Shown here: positions 10,211 through 19,981 of the stretch, in pieces
Numbering within the stretch: position 1 is the stretch's first letter
Layout of the letters: the number at the start of each line of letters is the position of its first letter
NCBI GenBank assembly: GCA_039654915.1
Contig: CM077593.1
Span: forward strand, 56,736,501-56,800,500
Direction of reading: 5' to 3'
Length of the DNA: 64,000 nucleotides
From: Aquilaria yunnanensis
Taxonomy: Eukaryota; Streptophyta; Magnoliopsida; Malvales; Thymelaeaceae
Notes under the pieces: generated by a model
The model's input: the letters and a program-made list of their open reading frames with translations, nothing else
Told to the model about the DNA's origin: nothing
Databases searched by the model: none
Program-made: the position numbers and the translations under genes

Positions 10211-11700
10211 AAGAATTTGGTCCTCCAAATTCTTCACCAACTTAAGGTACAGCTGAGGGTACTTAGTGGCAATTTCCTGTTCCACTTCCCATGTTGCCTC
10301 CTCTGGAGTGTGATTACTCCACTGCACCTTAATCATGGATATCCACCTACTTCTCAACTTCCTGGTGTCTTTAGCCAGGAATTGGATTGGCATCTCTTCA
10401 TAAGTGAGATTAGGTGTCACAATCACAGTTGTAGGTGTGTCTATCTGCTTGTAGCTTGGAACATATTTCTTAAGCAAACTCACATGAAATACATTGTGTA
10501 TGTTTCCAAGTTCTGGAGGCAAGTCCAGCTGATATGCCACATTTCCCACTTTGGCCAGTATCTGATATGGCCCAATATACCTAGGTGCCAGTTTCCCCTT
10601 TTTCCCAAATCTGATTACTCCTTTCATTGGGGAAACTTTGAGCCACACCCAGTCTCCTGCCTGGAACTCCAGGTCCCTTCTCCTTTTCAGGTTGGCATAG
10701 GCTTGTTGCCTATCATTTGCAGTCTTGATCCTAGCCTGGATCAACTTAATTTTCTCAGTGGTTTCCTTAACAATGTCTGGCCCTAATTCCAACTTGTCTT
10801 CTGGATGATGCCAGCAGTGAGGAGTAATACATCTCATGCCATATAAGGCCTCATAAGGAGCCATTCCTATCACTAAATGATAGCCATTGTTATAGGAAAA
10901 CTCTATCAATGGAAGATGTACATCCCAGTCACCCTGGAAGTCAATTACACAGCATCTCAACATATCTTCCAGAGTCTATTTAGTTCTCTCTGTTTGTCGA
11001 TCAGTCTGAGGATGGTAAGGAGAACTAAATTTAAGTTTAGTGCCCAATGCCTGATGTAGGGACTTCCAAAACCTAGAGACAAATCTAGGGTCCCTGTCTG
11101 ATACAATATCATCAGGTATTCCATGTAATCTTACTACTTCTCTTATGTAGAGTTGTGCCAGCTTATCCAAAGAATCAGTAAGATTCATGGGAAGAAAATG
11201 GGCTGCCTTGGTCAATCTATCCACAATGACCCAAATGGCATTATGCCTCCTCCTTGTCAGTGGCATGCCCACTACAAAGTCCATAGAGATGGATCGCCAT
11301 TTTCTCTCAGGTATGGGTAAGCTTTGCAGCTTCCCTCCTGGCTTTTGATGCTCCACTTTCACTTGTTGGCATGTTTCACAACTAGCTACAAGTGAACTTA
11401 TGTCCTTCTTCATATATGGCCACCAAAAATATACTTTGAGGGTATGATACATCTTTGTGGCTCCTGGGTGCATACCCAGCTTACTAGAGTGAGCTTCCTC
11501 TAGTATTTGAATTCTTAGGTTGTCCTTTTCAGGCACATACAACCTATTCTGGAAATGTAACATTCCTTGTTTGAAGGAGAAACATTGGAATATTTCTCCC
11601 TTGCTCTTGCCAGAAACCAAATCTAGCTTTTCATCACCAGCTTGAGCTTCCTTAATAAGCTCTTTCCACTCTGGTGTAATAGTGAGTACTTTCAACTGCT
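10208..11700 (-). pseudogene. Integrase and chromodomain of LTR-D chromovirus
   Basis: End of the polyprotein. Zinc domain: [13 protein letters not shown] with CETCQQ (near 11470 to 11360). Core: Asp in SMDFVVG (near 11280), Asp in SDRDPRF (near 11095), Glu in DRQTERT (near 10990). A TAG at 10976-10978 follows TERTK, where Gln is expected, so the frame is cut inside the core. Beyond it are a GPY/F-type module ([12 protein letters not shown]) and a C-terminal chromodomain (SRWISMIKVQWSNHTPEEATWE, near 10330), which in this family binds chromatin marks and steers integration. Frame, apart from the stop, is continuous to TAA at 10208. Confidence 0.92.
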
Positions 11701-12229
11701 CACCTTCCTTAGCTAGCCATTGGCTTGCCAAGCAAGTAACACTCAGGCTTTCTGCCTTATGCTCAATTTCACCTCCCTTGAGTATTCCAGTATAGTTTCT
11801 ACTCAAAGCATCTGCCACCACATTGGCCTTTCCAGCTGTGTATTCAATTACATAGTCAAAATCTTTTAGGTATTCCAACCACCTTCTATGTCTCATATTC
11901 AAATCCTTTTGTGTGAAAAGGTACTTGAGACTTTTGTGGTCCGTAAACACTTGGAATTTATTACCAAGAAGATAATGTCTCCACTGCTTAAGGGCAAAGA
12001 CCACTGCTGCCAATTCCAGGTCATGGACTGGATATTTCTTTTCATGTGGTCTCAACTGTCTGGACCCAAAAGCAATGGCTTGCTTTTCTTGCATCAGAAC
12101 ACAGCCTAGTCCCACATGAGAGGCATCTGTAAATACCTCATATTCCTTTTCAGGATCAGGCAGGACTAGCACAGGAGCTGTTGTCAGCCTCCTTTTTAGC
12201 TCTTGAAAGCTTTCTTCGCACTTAGGCTC
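11701..12229 (-). pseudogene. RNase H of LTR-D chromovirus
   Basis: Degrades the RNA of the RNA/DNA hybrid. Catalytic residues are present: Asp in [10 protein letters not shown] (12127), Glu in DLELAAVV (near 12016), Asp in [10 protein letters not shown] (near 11941), and the final Asp in VVADALSRN. It follows RT in the same frame, but a TGA at 12230-12232 replaces the Trp of the usual VWEPKCE linker, separating RT from RNase H. Confidence 0.9.
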
Positions 12230-13250
12230 TCAGACAAATTTCTGGTTCTTTCTAGTTAACTGAGTCATAGGAGCTGCTAATACAGAAAACTTTGGCACAA
12301 ATCTTCTGTAGTAGCCAGCTAACCCCAGGAAGCTTTTGACTTCCCTTACACACTGGGGTTGCTTCCAATCAAGGATTGATCTTACCTTTTCAGGATCTAC
12401 AGCCAATCCCTGATCATTTATTATATGCACCAGAAATCCAATTTTCTTTGTCCAAAATTTACATTTACTCAGCTTTCCATAAAGCTGATGTTCTTGGAGC
12501 AATCCAAGCACTACTTTAAGATGTTCTCTATGGGTTTCCTCATCCTTGGAATATACCAAGATATCATCAATGAATACCACCACAAAGTGGTCTAGGTGTG
12601 CCCTGAACACCCTCTGCATCAGGTCCATAAAGAATGCAGGTGCATTAGTGAGCCCAAATGGCATCACTGTATACTCAAAATGTCCATACCTAGTCCTGAA
12701 AGCAGTCTTAGGTATGTCCTCTTCCTTCACTCTCAGCTGGAAATATCCAGACCTCAGATCAATTTTGGAGAACACTCTTGCTCCTTTTAATTGATCAAAC
12801 AGATCCTCTATCCTTGGGAGAGGATACTTGTTCTTTATGGTCAATGCATTCAACTTTCTGTAATCAATACAGAGCCTAAGGGTTCCATCCTTCTTTTTCA
12901 CAAACAACAAAGGTGCTCCCCAAGGGGACACACTGGGTCTAATGAACCCTTTTTCCAGTAATTCACCCAACTGTTTCCTGAGTTCTACCATCTCAGGCAC
13001 TGCCATCCTGTATGGGGCAGTAGATACTGGTGCTGCTCCTGGCACCAGCTTAATTTCAAACTCCACCTCTCTCAAAGGTGGCAAACCAGGCAGGTCGGTA
13101 GGAAAGACCCCTGGAAAGTCTTGAACTACAGGTATTTTCCTGAGTTCGTCAAATATTTCCTGGTCATTCAGTACCAGGCAGTCCTGCTCACCTTCTGGAG
13201 TTGTTATCTCCAGCACTTTCATGTGGCAGTCCATAGCCAACTCTAAGGGC
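12230..13250 (-). pseudogene. pol: Reverse transcriptase of LTR-D chromovirus
   Basis: Intact RT domain inside an open stretch of 608 codons (14056-12230). Motifs: [23 protein letters not shown] with the motif-A Asp at 12760, [12 protein letters not shown], and catalytic FIDD at 12574-12563. Every catalytic residue I can check is present. Only the downstream TGA at 12230 stops the frame. Confidence 0.93.
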
Positions 13251-13650
13251 TTACTCAAATCATATACTGTTCCACCAGGCAATAATAATTGTCTGGCCTG
13301 ACAATCAATAATGACTCGATTCTCTTCCAACCAGTTCATGCCCAAAATCACATCATAGCCATGTGTCTCCAACACTATGAGGTTAGTTCTCAGTTTCAGC
13401 TTGCCTATCTGTATCTCACAGTCTTCTACCACATAGTAGGCAAACAAAATTTCATTGCCAGCTGTTCTTACCAAGTACATGTTGTCCATATACTTTACTT
13501 CTAAATTCATGGCCTTAACCAAGCTTGTAGCTATTATAGACAATGAAGCTCCAGTATCAAATAGAACAGATACTAATTGGTTATTAAGGTAAATGGTACC
13601 TTTTAAGGCCCTTCTGCTGGTCCTTTGCTGACTACTCTCTCTCTCAGCAT
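13251..13650 (-). pseudogene. pro: Aspartic protease of LTR-D chromovirus
   Basis: Active-site motif [12 protein letters not shown] with the DTG at 13558-13550, followed by DVILGMNWL near 13355, the standard pair for a retropepsin. It lies in the same frame as gag and RT, with no frameshift signal between them, so a single gag-pol polyprotein is implied. The domain itself looks intact. Confidence 0.9.
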
Positions 13651-15295
13651 TCTCGGCCTCTGGTGTTTCTTGTCCTCTCCTTGAAGATTCCAGTTGAAAC
13701 ACCCTTCCTGGAAAAGTACCAGGCCTTCTCTGCTCTTGAGGAACTCTGGACACTGGCCTCCCACCTTGGGCTGGCCCCTGAGTCCTCATCTGGGGCATGG
13801 GTAGCTGCCCCCTAGGTCCTCTGGGACTAAAAGTTCCCAGCAATCTCTTGTTACCTTCACCCCTTTTTGGGCAATCCTTCACCCAATGGTCTGGGGCACC
13901 ACATCTATGGCACCCTATGGAAGCCTTAAAGCATGGCTTGTTGCCATGAAACTTCCCACAAGTGCTACACTGAGGGCCATACGGTTGTGACTGTGGTCCT
14001 CTGTCCTTCCTGTTTTCTTTTCTGCTTCCTCCTGCATCCCTCTCTTCTCTCGGCATTTTTTATAATTGGCCCTTCTTTGTTCCACTACCACTTCCAGGCC
14101 CACTTTTGAATTGTTCCTGGAATTCCTGCTCCAGAGCCAAAGCACTCTACATGACTGTGTAATAGTCTCTAGCTCCAATTGCTCTGAGGATCTGCCTCAG
14201 TTCTGGTCTCAGCCCTTTGATGAACCTTTTTGTTCTCAGCTCCTCCTGTCCTTCATACTGAGGGGCATACCTGATCAAACTATTGAACCTTTGCTCATAC
14301 TCCAGGACACTGAGGTTCCCCTGCTCCAGTTGATCAAATTCAACCTGCTTCTAGTCTCTTTGTGCTTCACTAACATACTGCTTCCTGAAGACTCTAAAAA
14401 AATCAGCCCACCTCATAGCTCTTCTCCTGTCTGGAGGTCTCTTCTGGTTCCTCTCCTGGTAACTCCTCTGTACAGCTCTCCACCAGAGTTCTGTATTCCC
14501 CTCTAGCCTGAAGGTGGCTAGCAAGACCCTCTGCGTGGAAGTAACTTCCATCCTTTCCAGTATCTTTTCTAACTGGTATACCCAGAACTCTGCTTCCTCT
14601 AGGTCACACCCTCCTCTGTAGACTGGAGGTTTTAGTGCCAGAAACCTTTCCAACTGGCCCTCCTTAATTCCTCCTCCGCTATGCCTTCTCCTACTCTCTT
14701 CCCTGCTACTGGATTTACCCGTGGATGATCTGCTTGACCTGCTCCTGAGTGTGGTTTCCTTAGTAGAGGGTTCAGTCCCTCTGGAGTATATGTATGCATC
14801 TCTCTCCTCAATATCTGGGCTGTCATCCTCCTCTTCCTCCTCAATTCTGGGCTCCTGCCTCACCTCTGACCTCAGCCTCCTGGCCCTAGGATGTCTCATT
14901 TCTTCATCTGCCTCTTCCTCCTATTGGTTTCCTCCAGCTCTGCTGGATTGATCATAACCCACTAGCTCTTTGCCAGGCCTCCTTCTTCTCCTGCCTACTA
15001 CTTCTGCTGGTTCCACTTCTTCCTGAGTCTGGGCTTGGCCCCTAGCCAAGGATTGCATTCCCAGCACTAATTGAGCCACGGTGGCATGTAGTGACTCCGT
15101 CATTACTTTCATCCTCTCTTGTCTGTCTCTGCTTGGCCCAGGTGCTTGGTACCTGGCAGTGGGCTCTTGAGCCCCATTATGATCCATTTCTTCTGCCTGG
15201 GTCTCAGGCACATTTTCTGGCAAGCCCTCAACATCATGGGCTGCAGTTTCCTGTTCTTGTCTCAGGGAATCCTTGTCCCTGCCCCTGGTTCTCAT
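13651..15295 (-). pseudogene. gag: Gag of LTR-D chromovirus, four in-frame stops
   Basis: ATG at 15295 (MRTRGRDKDS), 112 bp downstream of the primer-binding site. An acidic N-terminal part is followed by a retrotransposon-gag core (FWVYQLEKILERM; LFRLEGNTELWW-type segment near 14500) and a zinc knuckle [14 protein letters not shown] (C49-C52-H57-C62 of the 14056 ORF, at 13912-13871). Stops at 14921 (TAG), 14351 (TAG), 14147 (TAG) and 14060 (TAA) are all in one frame, with no indel that shifts it. Confidence 0.9.
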
Positions 15296-15406
15296 CCTGC
15301 ACTTTCAATTGCAGATATTAACATATATCCAAACATTACAAGTCTTATTCAAGTTAAACCTAAAGGAGACTCTGTCTAGGCTAAACTCTGATCATAGTAT
15401 CAAGCA

Positions 15407-15419
15407 GGCTCTGATACCA
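15407..15419 (-). promoter_or_regulatory. Primer-binding site, tRNA-iMet type
   Basis: On the minus strand TGGTATCAGAGCC, complementary to the 3' end of plant initiator tRNA-Met. It lies 9 bases inside the 5' LTR end (15429) and primes minus-strand cDNA. Confidence 0.93.
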
Positions 15420-15525
15420 AACAAAGCCTGTCACACCTCACACAGGCCCTGGCCCATCACTAAAGAGGTTTAACTCTTAAACCTTAAGTTTAACTCCCAA
15501 ATTTCAAATTCATGTTAAACCTCCC

Positions 15526-16938
15526 TGTCGGGTTTCGGGAGCCAAACAGTGCAGCGGAATTTAACCGAAACCCTCCAGGATCCAAGTGAAACGGGGTAAA
15601 CCGGGTGTTCGAAAATTTCATACCTAATTTTCGGTTGAGATCTCTCACTCAACTGTAGAGTCGAATCACAAAACCTGAACAGTTGACGTGTTCAGGCTCT
15701 CTATGGTATCCACACGAGCCTCTCAGGATCACCACACTTCCACCACGTCCCGGCAGATGCGTTTCTCTTGCGCTCGCAGTGCTAGCTTGCGTCCTCCAAG
15801 GAATTGCAAGAGAAGAGTGCGGCTGTCCTTTTGGGAGGCTAGGGCAAGGAGACCTTCGAATTTCTCACTTAAAAGTTGTATTTATAGTGAGACTCAACTT
15901 CCAGGCCTAATGGGTTTCAAAGCCCTAATCCAATTAGGATTTAATTTCGGGCTTAATAATGGCTCAACTCCTTGGCCCATTATTAATACGAAATTAAAGT
16001 GAAACCATAACCCAAATAATTAGCCCATGCACTCTAATGATCCAAATAGCTCTATGTGTGCGACCCAATAGGCTCTTGCCATGTTGGCAATGATCATAAA
16101 TCACATTTATGATCATAAGCAATGAGCGGTGTCTAGCAACACATCATTGCTACCCAAGTGACAAGATTGTCGGTGAATCGACTAAACCTTTATGATCATC
16201 ACCGATATATGCCATTGTCCCTTGTCCAAGATATCAAGACTAAGCACGAGACATGGAATGTGTCACTCTCGTATAGCCCAATCTTTGGTTTCTTGATTAC
16301 CGAGTAGACTAACTTAAACTGATGACATTGATATCATATATCAACTCATCGGAGCATGGCCATGCATTTTCTAAGTCTCACTCTATCAAGGGGCCCAAAG
16401 ATATCACTCCCGTTACATAGGAGGGACAAATCCCATCTTGATCATACAAATCCCTCCGCATGATATGTGACATACCCAATGACCTCCTTCAAGTTCACTC
16501 AGTTACGAGCAACAAAGGAAAGTATCAAAGTATGTGACTCACATGTAGGGAACCTTGATGATCTTAGGTCGAAGGACTACATATACCATGATCACTATGA
16601 GAATCACTTATGACACTCATATAACGATCCATGAAGTGTTCTCATGGTGGGTCGGTCCAGTACACAAGTTCTCCAACTTGTACCCATATGTAGACTACAT
16701 ATCTCATATTAGTCTCCATATATGCTAGTCATTATGTATTATTGCAACCCGCTCCACAATAATACTATACTAGGGACGTTTAAGAATATCATTATTCTAG
16801 GGTTACAATTATGTTTATTACGTTACGCAGAAACAAAACAAAAACAAAACTGCTGGATTAATGCCTCAATAAAATATCATGACTCAATGTGAAAAAATAC
16901 AATCATCTCATGATTGGCTTTTGGGCACAATACTAACA
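15526..16938 (-). mobile_element. Solo LTR-S, 1413 bp, target duplication CTCCC
   Basis: Ends TG...CA (plus strand TGTCGGG...ACTAACA), flanked on both sides by CTCCC; removing it and one CTCCC restores the LTR-D sequence exactly as in the other LTR. A TATA box (TATAAATA on the minus strand, plus coordinates 15879-15886) gives the sense as minus. There is no internal region, so it arose by recombination between two LTRs. The superfamily cannot be told from an LTR alone. A second copy is at 41540-42955. Confidence 0.93.
15879..15886 (-). promoter_or_regulatory. TATA box of solo LTR-S
   Basis: CACTATAAATACAAC on the minus strand, conserved in the second copy (41893-41900), about 1050 bp from the sense start of the LTR. 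It is the likely retrotransposon promoter. Confidence 0.65.
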
Positions 16939-17271
16939 CTCCCAACTTGAGTTTAACCTGTTAACTGGAGTTTAATTCCAGTCTCTTAGATTCGGCCAAT
17001 TTGGGTAACTTAACTTTAAGTCTTATTTTCTTAAATTGAAAAGCCTGGGAGGTGGCCCAGGTGGCTTCTATGTGGATTCATTAAATTACTTGCAGCAAGG
17101 GCAAGGCCCAAACCATTAACTTGCTCCACAAGCAAGGGTTCAATTAATTTCTTGCACACCAAGCAAGGCAACACTTAATGCAATTTAAGTGCATAAATGG
17201 TGTGCATCAACTGTACTATCTATATGGCAACCAAGAAGCCCACAAGATTTGGTTTAGATTTTGAAAAACCA

Positions 17272-18194
17272 TAAGATAGCTCCTGGAAACTTAACAAGGT
17301 TCCATGGGCCAATGAATTGTACCACACCGTCGCCAGACCGGAGAGGGTCACCTCAAAGCATTTGTAGAGGGTGGCGTCATCGTTGCCATGGAGCATCATG
17401 CTCCATTTGTACTTTGTGAGGTGTGCCTGAGGATCGCTACGCCCATCGTAGGTTTTCTAAGCGCGGCACCCTGAAGACACTGGGCATAGGTGCCTCCACT
17501 ACTTCCCGCACGAAGGGTGATTCTTCTCCACTATATGTGTCAGACAACCTCGACTAGACTGGTTTTCGGGAGATCTGCCTCTCAACCTTTTCTAGTCTTC
17601 CGAGGATCTTTTCCATAAGGGCAGTTGTGTTGGCTTCCCTTTGCTACCAAGTGGCCACTTGTAATGGTGAACTTCTTCTCCTTCTTGGAGAGTAACTTCG
17701 ATGACGAAGAGACGGAGACCTTCGGTACAGGGATGGACTCGGCCGAGAGGAAGCCCTGGGTTCCTTTGAGCTTGTTCCCTGACAGGTCATTCCCTTGGGG
17801 GCACAACCTCCACCGATGATGCGTCGGGCGAGGCCTCACTCCCAGAGCTTTGGTGGGTGGATCTCAAGCTCCTCTCTCGGGCTACTACCGAAGGGGATAT
17901 CCTTCGGCCTGGTGGAGGCTGGGGCCACCTCTGGTCGAGTTGTCGCATCATTTCGGTGACAATGGAGTGTTGGAAGTCTCGTAGGAACTTCATCATCACT
18001 GTAAGAGGGTGATCGCCTTCCAGCCTAGAAGTCTCTACGGTGGACTGCTGGGTTGTCGGTTGAGCCTTCTGTGCGAAAATGGACTTCGAGAGCCCCTTTT
18101 CCTTTGAGCGCCGAGTCTCTATGATGGTAACCTGGGAAATGGTTCCCACAGACAGCGGCAAATGATGCCCTTCTGCATGATCATTGTGTGACAT
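17272..18194 (-). pseudogene. gag: Gag fragment of a minus-strand Tat element
   Basis: ATG at 18194 (MSHNDHAEGH) opens a 135-codon stretch with a QSSGSEASPD segment. After frame changes the core follows: a coiled segment homologous to MERILARLDRVEKQV of the first Tat gag, FRVPRL near 17465, and a WYNSL-equivalent near 17310. Homology to residues 50-150 of the plus-strand Tat gag is clear, but stops and shifts are scattered. It ends abruptly at 17272 at the LTR-D junction, so pol is missing. Confidence 0.8.
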
Positions 18195-18978
18195 GATGAG
18201 TTGGGAGCAAAGGCTATCGGTGAGAGAACGCCTGGGTGAGGAAGCTCCTGTAGAAGGAGGGCTACAAAAACTCGAGAAAGCAGGGGTTAGAGGTCCCCGG
18301 AATGTTTTTCCAGGAAGGTGCCTCCGACGCCCAAGTTAGCATTTGGGAATGGAGGCCAAGTAGAAAGTAGAGAGATTTCCCTTTGGAGTTCCGCCCCCCT
18401 TTACCTATGATGCTTACCGAATATTTATAGGGAGCTGAACAGTATAGGTTCGTTTGACATGGCCGGCCCAGATCATGACACGTGTTCAGCTAGATGCGAT
18501 CCGTACCTTCAGGGAGAAGGCGAACATTTAACCGGCCACAGGCCGCCTGGCCAGGAGCCTAGCCCACCCGAGGGCGGTGTGTCAGAGCTTTTCTGGGGCA
18601 GCGTGTCGAGGATCTGTCAGAGGCTCCTTAATTGCTCCTGCCGTACTCCCAAGGTCCCTTTGGTAGAAGAGAGCTCTTCAAAGTAGGAGAACTATCTTCC
18701 GAGACCACTTCAGTAATCTAGGAATATCCTCACCGAAGGTGGTCCCATTCCGGGACGTCCTTCCTTGCCGAAGATGGTTTGGTCATCTTACCAAGGGTGA
18801 TGAGGGACTGATTTTCCCGAGGTTGGTACTATCCTCTCCAGGGATGATGAAGTATTACCGAGGTTGGATGTAAGAGGGGCCGGACATCCTCTTTTCCGAA
18901 GTTGGTGCTTTCCTTTCTGAAGACGGTGCCTTACCCGAGCTTGCAGATTCGAAGTATGAAAGGCACTCCGGCTATCAC
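18195..18978 (-). repeat. Tat leader and LTR-T (5' LTR), truncated
   Basis: Homologous to the left part of the LTR at 26766-28230: both show gtgcctccgaYgcccaagt, a TATA box, a cagatcaggacacgtgttc-like stretch, and end near ggctatcacatg. It sits upstream (minus sense) of the Tat gag. The U3 part is cut at 18978 by LTR-E. I could not place the primer-binding site or the exact LTR end in 18195-18290. Confidence 0.7.
18421..18429 (-). promoter_or_regulatory. TATA box of LTR-T (sense)
   Basis: CCCTATAAATATTCGG on the minus strand, at the same alignment position as the TATA box at 26980-26987 in the other LTR-T copy. Confidence 0.6.
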
Positions 18979-19424
18979 ATGGGTTTGTGAAGGTTTGAGG
19001 AGGTGATGAAGGGATGAAGAGAGAGCTACAAATTTTGGAGCCAAAGTTGAGTGAATAGTGGCAGCCCAATCCGTCCAACAAGTTTAATAACCAATAAACG
19101 TATCTCTCCCCAAACTTTTATAAGTTTTGCAAATTTACCCCACATTCAAATAGTAACTAGGTAATTAAAAACATTGGCAAACTTTGCTAACTTGGGCTTT
19201 GGGTTTCAAAAATATCATTTTTACTTCCGGGACTCGTCCTGACCTTTAAAGGTGCAAAATGACCATTTTGCCCTTGGGCAAAAGTTAGCGCCATAAACCA
19301 CCAGCAACCTACTAAACCTTTAACAACTTACTTAATCTTGCTAATCTACCCTTAACTAAGGCATTTAAACTAGGAATTTATGAATTTACCTAGTCACTGA
19401 GCAATCCGCTGGAGGGCTACAACA
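18979..19424 (-). repeat. LTR-E fragment (LTR-A relative), first ~445 bp
   Basis: In minus sense it starts TGTTGTAGCCCTCCAG at 19424, resembling the LTR-A start TGTTACGGCTCTCC. It carries ggcaaaatggtcattttgc (near 19260), a TATAAAAG box (19115-19122) and a ggctgccactattcactc segment that recurs near 63890. It is cut at 18979 by Tat LTR DNA. It interrupts the aORF piece on its right after the conserved PKEPFW codons. Confidence 0.75.
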
Positions 19425-19981
19425 TTAACTACCAGAAGGGTTCCTTCGGAACCTTCCCCTAATGAGTCTTTGGATTGCACCATTGTTGCCTCTGCTCATG
19501 GTCAGCGATCCAGTCTAGCTTTGCCACTTCCTCTGCAAACTCTTGTCGAAGTTCGATCACCACATCATCCCTTAACATTTAGCAGTAAAGTCTAAAGTAC
19601 TAAAAAACCTAAAACTCAGAGATGAAAGGTTAAAGGATAAACCTAGTAAAGGAACTTCAAGGTCCTCTACTTCAGAATTACTCACTTTTTTTGATATCAA
19701 CAGGGATTTCCTTCCCCTTTCACTTTCTTATCTCTTCAATCTCATTGGCGAAAAGAATGGCTAGAGAAGTCCCTAAAGTCTCCATGGTAGAATGGAGGAC
19801 TAATGGGAGTTAAGAGGATAATGACCTTAGGGATGAAATCCTTAAGTTCATTCGTAACCTCAACAGGGAGTCCTTATTAGCTTTATTCTGCTGAGGTAGC
19901 CCCGAAGGCTGCCCTTTCTTCCTACCTTTCAGCCTTTCTCAGCTTGACCAAGGGAAAGGCTCTTATAAAATTTTGCTGACT
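19425..19981 (-). pseudogene. aORF fragment from a third Tat element
   Basis: Minus-strand coding piece with the block LRDDVVIELRQEFAEEVAKL, then IADHEQRQQW and KVPKEPFW, matching the aORF at 28239-30689 (LRDNIIRELWHDFAKDMAQT ... KVPREPFW). Upstream of it is a decayed intron (gtttatcc...gttaag|GGATG) at the same position as intron 1 of the first copy, and further upstream a segment similar to exon 2 of the plus-strand copy. It ends at 19425 (LTR-E) and 19981 (LTR-B). It duplicates residues also present at 6420, so it is not the missing part of the first aORF. Confidence 0.7.

Larger units (their letters stand above)
6880..17271 (-). mobile_element. Ty3/gypsy chromovirus (Tekay/Del-like) with LTR-D, 5' LTR truncated
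   Basis: Minus-strand order from high to low coordinates: 5' LTR remnant, tRNA-iMet primer-binding site, gag, protease, RT, RNase H, integrase, chromodomain, polypurine tract, full 3' LTR. LTR ends are TG...CA. The element landed in the Tat antisense ORF. The 5' LTR stops at 17271 against an unrelated Tat gag piece, so its target duplication cannot be read. About 7 base differences over about 420 aligned bases separate the two LTRs, so it is the youngest element in the window. Confidence 0.93.
15429..17271 (-). repeat. LTR-D 5' LTR remnant, split by solo LTR-S
   Basis: Two pieces, 15429-15525 and 16939-17271, align with 6880-7307 of the full LTR with about 7 differences. Only the U5-side 425 bp survive; the break after gaaaaaccata at 17271 is abrupt and meets Tat gag sequence. 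The promoter side of this LTR is therefore lost, so the element could not start its own transcript. Confidence 0.92.

Noticed and set aside
10151..10786. 211-codon plus-strand ORF over the LTR-D integrase end
   Set aside because: Antisense shadow of integrase/chromodomain; composition follows the other strand and it crosses the LTR boundary.
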